Shown here: piece after piece, positions 6,353-14,143 of the stretch
Numbering within the stretch: the first letter of the stretch is position 1
Layout of the letters: each line of letters opens with the position of its first letter
NCBI GenBank assembly: GCA_050699975.1
Contig: JBOHGH010000079.1
Location: 1 to 21,801, forward strand
Direction of reading: 5' to 3'
DNA from: GCA-003244245 sp050699975
Lineage (GTDB): Bacteria; Actinomycetota; Actinomycetes; Mycobacteriales; Pseudonocardiaceae
Length of the DNA: 21,801 bases
Position numbers and translations under genes: made by a program
Notes under the pieces: generated by a model
Databases searched by the model: none
Seen by the model: the letters and a program-made list of their open reading frames with translations, nothing else
What the model was told of the DNA's origin: nothing

Positions 6353-7756
6353 ATGTTCACGAGAATGCTCATCGCCAACCGCGGCGAGATCGCAGTCCGC
6401 GTCGCGCGTGCCTGCCGCGAGCTGGGCATCGGCGTCGTCGCGGTGTACTCGACGGCGGACAAGGACTCGCCGGTGGTGCGGATGGCCGACAAATCCGTAC
6501 ACATCGGGCCGGCGCCGCCGAAGGAGAGCTACCTGCACATCCCGAATATCATGGAGGCAGCGCTGGGCACTGGTGTCGAAGCGATCCACCCGGGGTATGG
6601 ATTTCTCTCCGAGGACGTCGACTTCGCGGAGATCTGCGCCAAAGAAGGCATTGCTTTCGTGGGCCCGCGCCCAGAGGTGATGCATCAGCTCAGCAACAAG
6701 GCGACCGCTCGTGCCCTCATGGCTCGCGCCGGGCTGCCGCTGCTGCCGGGCACCGTCGAGCCGATTTGCACCATGGAAGAAGGCGAGGCGATCGCTGCCG
6801 AGATCACGTATCCGGTGATCATCAAGGCAGCCGCCGGCGGCGGTGGCCGCGGGATGACAGTGGTCCACGACCCGCAGGAGTTTCGGGAGGCGTACCGGAA
6901 CACCCGCGCTGCAGCGCACGCGGTGTTCGGCGACGACGCCGTCTACGTTGAGCGGTTCCTCACCGGCGCGTCGCACATTGAGGTGCAGGTTGTCGGCGAC
7001 TTGTACGGCAATGTCGTCCACCTCGGCGAACGCGACTGTTCTGTGCAGCGACGGCACCAAAAGCTCATCGAGGAGGCGCCTTGCGGCCGGCTCACCTCCA
7101 CACAGCGGGAGGAGATCGGCGCGGCGGCAGTGCGCGGCGCGCTTGCCGTCGGATACAGCGGGGCCGGAACCGTCGAATTCCTGCTTGACGAAAACCAGCG
7201 ATTCTACTTCATGGAGATGAACGCCCGCATCCAAGTCGAGCACCCGGTCACCGAGATGATTACGGGAGTCGACCTCGTCCAGGAGCAGATCCGGGTCGCC
7301 GCCGGCGAGCCGCTATCGCTCACGCAGCGGGACGTCCACCTCACCGGCGCTGCGATCGAGTGTCGCATCAACGCGGAGGATCCGGCCCGCGGCTTCGCCC
7401 CTGCCCCCGGTGTCCTTGACGTGTTCGACTTGCCAGCCGGGCCGTGGACCCGAGTCGACTCCGGATACGTGCCCGGCGCAAGGGTGACCCCGTATTACGA
7501 CTCGCTCCTGGCGAAGCTCATCGTCTGGGCGCCGGACCGGGTGCGGGCGCTCGCGCGCATGGACCGCGCGCTGGGCGAGTTCCGTGTCGAGGGTCGCGGG
7601 GTCGTGACAACCGTCGGCTTCCACCGCTCGATCCTGCGCCACCCGGTCTTCCGCGCTGGCACGCATTCCCTCGACTTCGTCGACCAGTTCCTCACCGAAC
7701 CAACCAGCCATGGAGCGCCACCGCCTTCAGCACAAGCCACCAGGAGTTGGTCATGA
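6353..7756 (+). CDS. accC: Acetyl-CoA carboxylase, biotin carboxylase subunit
   Basis: A 467-residue biotin carboxylase with ATP-grasp architecture that carboxylates the biotin of BCCP with bicarbonate and ATP. It begins MLIANRGEIAVRVARACREL. Lys116 and Lys158 (ATP binding), the glycine loop AGGGGRGM (161-168), metal ligands Glu275, Glu288 and Asn290, and the catalytic run ARIQVEHP (291-298) are all present, so it should be active. There is no fused biotinyl domain, unlike the long alpha chains of actinobacterial acyl-CoA carboxylases. The ATG at 6353 lies 14 bases after accB with a GAGGGGA site; the open frame extends upstream only as a shadow of accB. The TGA overlaps the ATG of the regulator that follows (ATGA at 7753-7756). 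Confidence 0.96.
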   Translation: MFTRMLIANRGEIAVRVARACRELGIGVVAVYSTADKDSPVVRMADKSVHIGPAPPKESYLHIPNIMEAALGTGVEAIHPGYGFLSEDVDFAEICAKEGIAFVGPRPEVMHQLSNKATARALMARAGLPLLPGTVEPICTMEEGEAIAAEITYPVIIKAAAGGGGRGMTVVHDPQEFREAYRNTRAAAHAVFGDDAVYVERFLTGASHIEVQVVGDLYGNVVHLGERDCSVQRRHQKLIEEAPCGRLTSTQREEIGAAAVRGALAVGYSGAGTVEFLLDENQRFYFMEMNARIQVEHPVTEMITGVDLVQEQIRVAAGEPLSLTQRDVHLTGAAIECRINAEDPARGFAPAPGVLDVFDLPAGPWTRVDSGYVPGARVTPYYDSLLAKLIVWAPDRVRALARMDRALGEFRVEGRGVVTTVGFHRSILRHPVFRAGTHSLDFVDQFLTEPTSHGAPPPSAQATRSWS

Positions 7757-8571
7757 CCATTCCAGAGTCCATCGCGAGTGGGCACCCCGAGCCGGTCGAA
7801 CTCACGGCACGGCATACGGCGAATGGGATCCGACGACGAGTTGGTTGCAGTGACAACGTTGTGCGATTCCTTACTGTCGCCGCGCCCGAGACAGAGACAT
7901 CGGCGTGCTTTCATGTGGTGCTGGTGTTGCGAAATCAAGTGGAGAGATTAGGCATCGAACAGATGTTGCGGTTTTCGGATGCAGTAGAGTCATGCCGATC
8001 TCATGAAGACTTGACCGCGGCGGTCAAGGATGCCGTCTTGCACGAGTCCGCAGTACTGGTCGTCGCACTCCGGGACCTCGACCAGGTGGCCGGATCACTG
8101 CTCCGCAGCGTGACCCGACAAGGCGTGAAACTGCTGGTCCTGATCGACGACGATCTCACCAATCTGAGTCGCCTGGCCGGGGTGCGCAGCAGTGGCTTTG
8201 CGTCCATCAGCGACCTCAACGCCAACCGCCTGCACGTCGCACTCCAGCGTTTGCGCGGCGGTGAGATGCCGATACCGCCACACGTTGCACAATTCTTGGT
8301 TTCCCTCGCCACCGAACAGTACGATGCGGGCACGTCCCGAACTCGAGTGCGGTTGACGCCACGTGAGCAAGAGGCACTCGTCCTGCTCGTCGACGGGCTG
8401 AGCAACAAGCAGATAGCCCGACGTCTCGGGATCTCGGCGCACGGGGCCAAGCGCCACGTGGCCAACGTCCTGGCCAAGTTGGACTGCTCGAACCGTACGC
8501 TGGCGGTGGCCAGAGCACTGCGCGAAGGACTTTACGAGGAGTACCTCGAGCTCGGGTGCGAGCGGCGCTGA
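7753..8571 (+). CDS. LuxR-type regulator with degenerate receiver-like N-terminus
   Basis: A 272-residue protein with a clear C-terminal LuxR/NarL helix-turn-helix at about 201-257 (LTPREQEALVLLVDGLSNKQ, then IARRLGISAHGAKRHV). Residues about 53-170 have the alternating strand and helix look of a response-regulator receiver, but the acidic pair and phosphoacceptor Asp are missing, so it is likely phosphorylation-independent or ligand-controlled. It has an AGGAG site 6 bases before the ATG and a 4-base overlap with accC, so it is made together with the carboxylase. As the only regulator inside the block it is the natural candidate for a pathway-specific activator. Its codons are clearly less GC-rich than those of the two regulators at the left edge. 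The 3' end overlaps the convergent transporter gene by 40 bases. Confidence 0.85.
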   Translation: MTIPESIASGHPEPVELTARHTANGIRRRVGCSDNVVRFLTVAAPETETSACFHVVLVLRNQVERLGIEQMLRFSDAVESCRSHEDLTAAVKDAVLHESAVLVVALRDLDQVAGSLLRSVTRQGVKLLVLIDDDLTNLSRLAGVRSSGFASISDLNANRLHVALQRLRGGEMPIPPHVAQFLVSLATEQYDAGTSRTRVRLTPREQEALVLLVDGLSNKQIARRLGISAHGAKRHVANVLAKLDCSNRTLAVARALREGLYEEYLELGCERR

Positions 8572-9773
8572 CCAACAGCCGTCGCCACCCACACCACGCA
8601 GCCCAAGGCCGGCAGGCTGGCAGCAAGTACGCAGACACCGGACCAACCGTAGGTCACGTAGGCTGTTGCCGACAGCGCGCTGCCAATTGCTCCGGCCAGG
8701 AAGTATGCGACCATGTATGCGGTGTTGAGCCTGCTGCGGGCGTCGGGCCGCAATGGGTACACCAGGCTCTGGTTGCTGATATGCGTGCCCTGACATCCCA
8801 GGTCCATCAGCGCAATACCAATGCCGAGGGCCACCGCGGAGGTGCCGCCGATCCCAATAAACACATACGACAAGGTCATTACTAGCAGGAACCCGCCGGT
8901 CGCCACTTCAGCCCAACCCCGGTCCGCCAGACCTCCGGCGAACCGTGCAGCCACCGCACCCAGCGCGCCAAGCAACGCGAACAGGCCGATCTGCGCGCTG
9001 TTCCAGCCGTAAGGCGGGCCGGCCAGCAGGAACCCTGCGCTGGTCCAAAACACACTGAACGAGGCGAAGGTCAGCGCGCCGTAAAGCATCCGGACGCGCA
9101 GCACCGGCTCCTCGCGGACCAACCGCGCCACCGACGCCAACAGCGCCCCATAGCGCATCCGGGCCGTCGGTTTCAGTCTGGGCAGCTCCCGCCAGAGCAC
9201 GAACGCGATCACCGCCGTAAGAACCGCGCCAAGCGCGAACACCGCACGCCAACCGGCTACCTGCGCGACGAGACCGGAAACCGTGCGGGACAACAGGATC
9301 CCGAGCAGCAAGCCGCTCATCACGGTGCTGACTACCCGGCCCTGTTGGTCCGGGGCAGACAGGTGGGCAGCGAACGGCACGATTACCTGCACGGCCACCG
9401 ACGTCAGCCCGACCAACGCGGCCGCACATCCCAGCACTGAGAGCGAGGGAGCCGCCGCGATCCCGGCCATACCGAGCACTACTGCCCCCAGCAGGATGGC
9501 CAGCAGGCGACGCCGCTCAAGCAGGTCGCCCAGCGGCACCAGCGTCGCCAGGCCGATGGCATAACCGATTTGGATCAGCGTGATAACGACCCCGATAGCG
9601 CTAGGCGAGGCGTCAAAGGACTGCGCGAGTACGGCCTCAAGCGGCTGGGCGTAGTAGAGGTTGGCGATTACGGCGCCGGTGGCGATGGCCATCGTAGCGA
9701 CCACCCGACGACTTACCGGCGCTGGTGTTTCCGCGGCCGGAACCGCTGCTCCAGAGTCAGTCTGCTCCTTCAT
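8532..9773 (-). CDS. MFS transporter, probable product efflux
   Basis: A 413-residue major facilitator protein with about 12 hydrophobic helices. After a cytoplasmic tail, the first helix reads ATMAIATGAVIANLYYAQPL; the loop between helices 2 and 3 has PLGDLLERRRLL, the conserved G-D-x-x-x-R-R type motif. It resembles drug:proton antiporters of the family containing YnfM/AraJ-like proteins, and most likely exports the small molecule made by this block, giving self-protection. The ATG at 9773 follows an AGAGG site and overlaps the oxidase stop by 17 bases; a longer frame to 9857 lies inside the oxidase gene. Its last 40 bases lie opposite the end of the LuxR gene. Confidence 0.88.
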   Translation of the reverse strand: MKEQTDSGAAVPAAETPAPVSRRVVATMAIATGAVIANLYYAQPLEAVLAQSFDASPSAIGVVITLIQIGYAIGLATLVPLGDLLERRRLLAILLGAVVLGMAGIAAAPSLSVLGCAAALVGLTSVAVQVIVPFAAHLSAPDQQGRVVSTVMSGLLLGILLSRTVSGLVAQVAGWRAVFALGAVLTAVIAFVLWRELPRLKPTARMRYGALLASVARLVREEPVLRVRMLYGALTFASFSVFWTSAGFLLAGPPYGWNSAQIGLFALLGALGAVAARFAGGLADRGWAEVATGGFLLVMTLSYVFIGIGGTSAVALGIGIALMDLGCQGTHISNQSLVYPLRPDARSRLNTAYMVAYFLAGAIGSALSATAYVTYGWSGVCVLAASLPALGCVVWVATAVGQRRSHPSSRYSS

Positions 9774-11346
9774 TCGCACCCACCTCTTTTCTGCGTAGCC
9801 TCCTGGGCCAGATGCCTTGCTTGCCGGGGGCAAGGATGCCCGCAGGGTCGAGTGCATCCTTGATCGTCTCGCTTAGCCGCATCAAGGCGTGGTCGTTGTA
9901 GCTGAAGGTCGCGGCGACGTGATCCATAAGGGCCGGGTGGGCGCGGTACACACCGTAGCCTTCCGCTGCGGCTTCCTCGATAAGCAGGTTGCACAAATTG
10001 TAGGTCACCTGCCGGTCCGCGGGGTTGTCGGCATTGAACATCATCAGACAGATGTGGTGCATCTCCCGACGCCCGACGATGAAAGTACCCAAGTAATCCT
10101 TGCCGAACTCGTGGGCTCGGTCCCGCACCATCACATACTGCTTCATGGCGTCCTCGCCAGTGGCCGGAGACACCGGGGCGAAGTCGATGTGACCGCCGTT
10201 GTCGACCCATTGCAGGACCTGGGCCGTCTCGAGATTGGGCTGGCCGGCCATGATCTTCGCTCGGGTAGCCAGCACCGGACTGTCGTGCTCGCCGGCGAGG
10301 TGGAACCGCGCGCCCGGGATTACGGCGAATGCGTCTCGGATGACCGACTCTTGAGCGACGATCGAATCGTGGGTGCCGTAGAACGCTCCGTAGAAGTTCC
10401 AGCTGCCGATCTGCTGGTCAGCCATGATCTTGCGCGCGACACTGTCCGGGACCGGCCCGTCTCCGTCGTAGTAGAAGCTTCTCGGTTTCACCGCGGCGGC
10501 ATCGAGCAGCAGGTTACGCAGTGTCGGCACATTGGTGATGGTCTGGTTCATGCGCAACGGTCGCAAGATCTCCACGAACTGTCCGAGATCCTCCTCTCTG
10601 GGCAGCGTGACCATGTATGCCTGGTAGCCGGGGGGTTGCGGCATCAGCCACACGCCCATTTTGGTCACGACGCCGAAGTTGGACTGCGTGAACATGGCGT
10701 CGTAGAGCGGACCGAAGCCGTATCGGAAAAGTTGGGAGGTCTTGCTCCCGGGCAGGGCGCCCATGCCGGTCCGGACCACGTTGCCGTCGGCGAGCACGAC
10801 CTCCAAGCCGCACTGGATAGACAGGTGATCGCCGTAGGGCGTATATCCGACGCCACGCTCGAGAGTGTTGCCGAGTACGCTGCCCCAGCCGAGATCGGGG
10901 ACGTCCACCCAGAACTCGAGGTCGTGTTCCCTGAGGTAGCGGTGCAGGTCGAAGAAGCTCACGCCAGGCTCTACCAGCGCGTACCCAAACCTGTCGTCGA
11001 CCGCCAAAATCCGGTTCATGCGTTTCATGTCGACTACGACCGCCCCCGGCAGGCGGGGCGCTGCCCCGCCGTAGCCGAGGTTCTTGCCGGTGGAGACCGG
11101 TGACAGCGGAACGCCGAACTCACCGGCGATCCTGACGATCTCCTGGACATCCTGCACAGAGCCGGGCAGGACCGCCGCGGACGGAGCAAAGTGGTCGGCG
11201 TCGAAGATGGCGCAGGGATCGTGGTAGCCGGGTAGCTCGGCGATCTCGTCGGTGAGCACATGCTCGGTACCCACTGCGCCGCGGAAGCCCGCGACCGCCT
11301 TCGTGAACTGCTTCTCCGTGAGGCCGGGTGGTAGCTTGCGAGCCAC
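9757..11346 (-). CDS. FAD-linked oxidase of the vanillyl-alcohol oxidase / 4-cresol dehydrogenase type
   Basis: A 529-residue flavoprotein with an N-terminal FAD-binding PP-loop (STGKNLGYGG, 85-94), the signature region DVPDLGWGSVLGNTLERG followed by GYTPYGDH (148-174), and a C-terminal substrate cap. Vanillyl-alcohol oxidase, eugenol oxidase and 4-cresol dehydrogenase share this layout and oxidise para-substituted phenols through quinone methides. His386 in NGGHIDFAPVSP aligns with the histidine that covalently binds FAD in Penicillium vanillyl-alcohol oxidase (His422). Tyr467-Arg468 in YGVYRAHPALMD match its phenolate-binding pair (Tyr503-Arg504). A para-phenolic substrate, or a mimic of one, is therefore likely. 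The GTG at 11346 has an AAAGGA site 8 bases upstream. The gene is translationally coupled to the exporter. No leader peptide is seen, so it acts in the cytoplasm. Confidence 0.92.
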   Translation of the reverse strand: MARKLPPGLTEKQFTKAVAGFRGAVGTEHVLTDEIAELPGYHDPCAIFDADHFAPSAAVLPGSVQDVQEIVRIAGEFGVPLSPVSTGKNLGYGGAAPRLPGAVVVDMKRMNRILAVDDRFGYALVEPGVSFFDLHRYLREHDLEFWVDVPDLGWGSVLGNTLERGVGYTPYGDHLSIQCGLEVVLADGNVVRTGMGALPGSKTSQLFRYGFGPLYDAMFTQSNFGVVTKMGVWLMPQPPGYQAYMVTLPREEDLGQFVEILRPLRMNQTITNVPTLRNLLLDAAAVKPRSFYYDGDGPVPDSVARKIMADQQIGSWNFYGAFYGTHDSIVAQESVIRDAFAVIPGARFHLAGEHDSPVLATRAKIMAGQPNLETAQVLQWVDNGGHIDFAPVSPATGEDAMKQYVMVRDRAHEFGKDYLGTFIVGRREMHHICLMMFNADNPADRQVTYNLCNLLIEEAAAEGYGVYRAHPALMDHVAATFSYNDHALMRLSETIKDALDPAGILAPGKQGIWPRRLRRKEVGANEGAD

Positions 11347-11443
11347 ACTTCACATCCTTTCTCCGGCTCTTGTGCCGTGTCCGTGGTGCCTCCGGCGCCG
11401 CTGCGCAGCCGACCGACCCGCACCCGCCCCCGGACAGAACTAC

Positions 11444-12964
11444 TCAGACCCTCATCGTGGTGCCATCGAAACGGGCGATGGTGAAAGTGGCGTCCTCGAG
11501 GGTGGTGGGCTTCTGGTCGCGGAGAACACCGATCGCCAATTCCTCGCCAAGTTTGAAGGCTTCGACGTAGTCGCTGCGCCAGTGCACGCCACCCATGTTT
11601 CGGCCGTTCCCAATATTGGCGGCCAGTTTGTTCAGCTCGCCGCCCACTGTAAGTCGGTCCTTGTCTGGCCCGGTGTACGGCACAAGGGCGGTCCCTGCCT
11701 TGTTGGGGACCACAGGGTTGGGGATGCGATACGACTCGTTGAACCATGCCTTGAGGATCGTCACGCAGGCGCCCGCTACGCACGAGTGACCGCTGTGGTA
11801 AGCGGGGCTCATCGGTGAACCCTCGGGGAAGGCCTGTGGCAACAAGTACGAACCGAACTGGTACTTCGCACGCTTGACCACGTCCGAGTCCAGAATTTCC
11901 GAGTCGATGATCCCGTCGTAACGGCCCGGGTCGCGGGCCAAATGAAGCTCGATCCGGCCGCCGAACGCCTCGGGCCGTAACCTGCGATGCACGGCGAACT
12001 GCTGGTACAACGTCATCCTGATCGCCCGGTTGGCGACTTCGGCCATAAGGCCGAGGATGTGCGGAGCGCCGAACGTCGTGAACCCGACCTGGTTCCCCGA
12101 GATCAGATAGGGGTGGCCGGGATCCAGGACGTCGGCCTGAGCGGCGCTCATGCCGAGCAGGACCAAGCAGGCGTTGAGGTACGCCTGATACAAGAAGTCG
12201 AAATGGGTGTAGTGCGCCATGTCCCGCGGTGTCTGGATGTAACGGGTATTGACGAAATCCCGATCGGTGGTCCGCGCTGCGCCGCGTTGCACGGCGAGCC
12301 ACTCATCGAAGTCCGTCATGTAGTCCACGCCAGCCTTGACGGTGTCGTAGCGCTGTTGTATGCGCATCGGGCCTGCCTGAGCGTCCTGCAGCAGAAATTG
12401 CGAAATGTACGGGCCGGCCAGGTCGCCCGGGGTGGACCCGCGGAACAGGGTGCCCGGCGTGACCCGCCCGTCCTCCTTCGGAGCACGGAAGTCGGAGAAG
12501 GTGGAGAGCTCGTCCGCAGCCTCGGCCGCGAGTGCCGAACTCTCGAAGTCGGCGAACTTCGTGTCACGCATCAGCGCCATCCAGTACAGCTCGGCCATCT
12601 CTGCCGAGTTCTCCGGCTCATCGATGCGGGGGGCCGGCGGGACGACCAGCCCGTGGCTGTCTGGCCCTTGGAGGTCAAACGCTAATCCACCCTGCGGATC
12701 GAGCAGCTTGCGGCCGCCTTGGGTACCGAGCGGGATCCGCTCGAAGTCCTCTGGCCGGCCGGTGCTCAACGCCCGGAGCAACGTCTGGTACGCGCTCGGG
12801 TCGACCTCACCCATGTCGTCGTGTGGCAAACCCTTGGAATAGCTCCCTACGTAGGGATAGGAAACCTCCTCACCATTGGTCGGATGGTCGGGCATGGGTG
12901 CTGAGTACGCCCTGTTCGCCGCGGCCGTCCGAATCGCACGGCCCACTTCATATCGATCAATCAT
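11444..12964 (-). CDS. Vanadium-dependent haloperoxidase homologue (PAP2 superfamily)
   Basis: A 506-residue protein of the vanadium haloperoxidase / acid phosphatase superfamily, closest in pattern to algal and bacterial bromoperoxidases. HRRLRPEAFGGR carries the vanadate Arg330; SPAYHSGHS supplies Ser391, Gly392 and His393; GRNMGGVHWRSDY supplies Arg455 and axial His461. The lysine expected 8 residues before Arg330 (Lys398 in Corallina bromoperoxidase) is Gln322, and the Corallina His478 position is Ser386. The family oxidises halide with peroxide to halogenate electron-rich substrates; bacterial homologues can also drive cyclisation or rearrangement. Activity with the Gln substitution is uncertain. 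No signal peptide is seen. ATG 12964 is chosen because GGAGG lies 5 bases upstream; ATG 12967 is too close and a start at 13042 adds an unsupported extension. Confidence 0.88.
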   Translation of the reverse strand: MIDRYEVGRAIRTAAANRAYSAPMPDHPTNGEEVSYPYVGSYSKGLPHDDMGEVDPSAYQTLLRALSTGRPEDFERIPLGTQGGRKLLDPQGGLAFDLQGPDSHGLVVPPAPRIDEPENSAEMAELYWMALMRDTKFADFESSALAAEAADELSTFSDFRAPKEDGRVTPGTLFRGSTPGDLAGPYISQFLLQDAQAGPMRIQQRYDTVKAGVDYMTDFDEWLAVQRGAARTTDRDFVNTRYIQTPRDMAHYTHFDFLYQAYLNACLVLLGMSAAQADVLDPGHPYLISGNQVGFTTFGAPHILGLMAEVANRAIRMTLYQQFAVHRRLRPEAFGGRIELHLARDPGRYDGIIDSEILDSDVVKRAKYQFGSYLLPQAFPEGSPMSPAYHSGHSCVAGACVTILKAWFNESYRIPNPVVPNKAGTALVPYTGPDKDRLTVGGELNKLAANIGNGRNMGGVHWRSDYVEAFKLGEELAIGVLRDQKPTTLEDATFTIARFDGTTMRV

Positions 12965-13052
12965 CATGTCCTCCGTGGAGTGTTTACGTTGCTGGTTTCC
13001 AATGGTCGTTATATCGTGTTTCTCGGACCTGCGAGGAAGCACTCCTCTTCAC

Positions 13053-13781
13053 TCAACTGGCCGCCAAGTCCACGGGTGTCCGGATCGGTGACGGGCGAGC
13101 GGACAGCACTGGCCAGCCGTTTCTCCGCGCGTGCTCCCGCAATACGGGGTCTTCGCCGACCACTCTGGGATGGCCTACTTTCAACAACATGTGCAGATCG
13201 CTGGAATGATCGCCGTAGCAGAAGCAGTCCTCGGGGAGTAGCTGGAGCGCGCTGACGGTCTCGGCGACTGCGACACCCTTATTCGCCCCGATCATGGGCC
13301 GCACTACCTCACCGGTCAGCCGGCCTGTGCCGTCCACGATCGGCTCGGTGCACACCACCCGGTCGGCGAGGACTTCCACCGCGAGCGGTTCAAGGCAGGC
13401 TCGGAAAGAACCCGAAATCAGAATAATCAGGTCCCCACGAGCCTGGTGCCAGGAAATAGCGGACAGTGTGGAGCCGACGAACGCGGTCGGCAATCCACGG
13501 TACTTCTGGTACCAGTGCCGTCCGGCGGTGAGTAGGTCGACGTACGGCACGCCGGTGAAGAACCGGTAGTACATGCGGTTGATCTCTGTCCGGTCCGCGC
13601 CACTCTCGACCTGGGCACGAATATCAGCGACCGCCTTCTGATAGGCGCTGCTGTCGCCGCCCCGACGCTCGATCCAGTGCCGCAGGAACACGAACATGCT
13701 CTTGGCCGTGATCAACGTCTCATCGACGTCGAAGAAGGCCGCTCTCGTAGCGGGAACCATGCCGCTCGACTTGCCACCCAT
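13053..13781 (-). CDS. HAD-superfamily phosphatase (subfamily IB, SerB/CicA-like)
   Basis: A 242-residue HAD hydrolase with all four motifs: FFDVDETL (nucleophile Asp18, acid/base Asp20), LISGS (Ser123), the motif III lysine in GANKG (Lys168), and CYGDHSSDLHML (Asp191, Asp195). The helical insertion between motifs I and II fits the IB subfamily, which dephosphorylates small phosphomonoesters such as phosphoserine. Next to an AfsA-like gene, it is a natural candidate to remove the phosphate contributed by a dihydroxyacetone-phosphate-type substrate; this is inference from context. ATG 13781 follows GGAGG by 8 bases, and that Shine-Dalgarno overlaps the end of the YciI-like gene, so the two are coupled. 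The in-frame extension to 13886 lies within that gene. Confidence 0.9.
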   Translation of the reverse strand: MGGKSSGMVPATRAAFFDVDETLITAKSMFVFLRHWIERRGGDSSAYQKAVADIRAQVESGADRTEINRMYYRFFTGVPYVDLLTAGRHWYQKYRGLPTAFVGSTLSAISWHQARGDLIILISGSFRACLEPLAVEVLADRVVCTEPIVDGTGRLTGEVVRPMIGANKGVAVAETVSALQLLPEDCFCYGDHSSDLHMLLKVGHPRVVGEDPVLREHARRNGWPVLSARPSPIRTPVDLAAS

Positions 13782-13783
13782 CA

Positions 13784-14119
13784 CTAGTTCCTCCGCAAAG
13801 ATTTTCGTCGTGCGGCGTGCACGATCGGCCACCGGACCGGGGAGTTCTGCGACAGCACCAATCCGTATACCCGGATCTCGCGCCACACGCCCTGTGTCGC
13901 GAAGGGGTCGTCGGCATAGAACTGGGTGACCTCCTCCTGCGTGTCAGCCTCCACAATGATCAAACTCCCGATCACGGTCTCGCCGTCCGGTGCCACGAGC
14001 GGGCCATAGAGCACCGGCTTGAGGTGCCCCGCCCTGAGACGTGCCGAATGAGCCGGGCGGGCGGCGATCCGACGCTGCGTTGCGCCCGATTCGTCGAGGC
14101 AGTGCACCACCCACAGCAT
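13784..14119 (-). CDS. YciI-like ferredoxin-fold protein
   Basis: A 111-residue protein with the YciI pattern: a short N-terminal strand (LWVVHCLDESGA), RPAHSARLRAG, then YGPLVAPDGETVIGSLIIVE and YADDPFATQGVWREIRVY. His24 and Asp71 correspond to the conserved His-Asp pair in the putative active-site cleft. YciI relatives resemble muconolactone isomerase and include dechlorinating and isomerising enzymes in catabolic or biosynthetic clusters. A lactone isomerase or dehydratase role would fit an AfsA-type pathway, but that is a guess. The ATG at 14119 has GGGAGG 9 bases upstream. The C-terminal 25 residues are basic and extend beyond the usual domain. The phosphatase start follows the stop by 2 bases. 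Confidence 0.85.
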   Translation of the reverse strand: MLWVVHCLDESGATQRRIAARPAHSARLRAGHLKPVLYGPLVAPDGETVIGSLIIVEADTQEEVTQFYADDPFATQGVWREIRVYGLVLSQNSPVRWPIVHAARRKSLRRN

Positions 14120-14143
14120 GAATCCCGACCTCCCGCACTCCGC

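Noticed and set aside
9889..12302. Open frames opposite and in an alternate frame to the VAO-type oxidase and haloperoxidase genes
   Set aside because: They carry no domains and overlap genes whose catalytic residues are intact.
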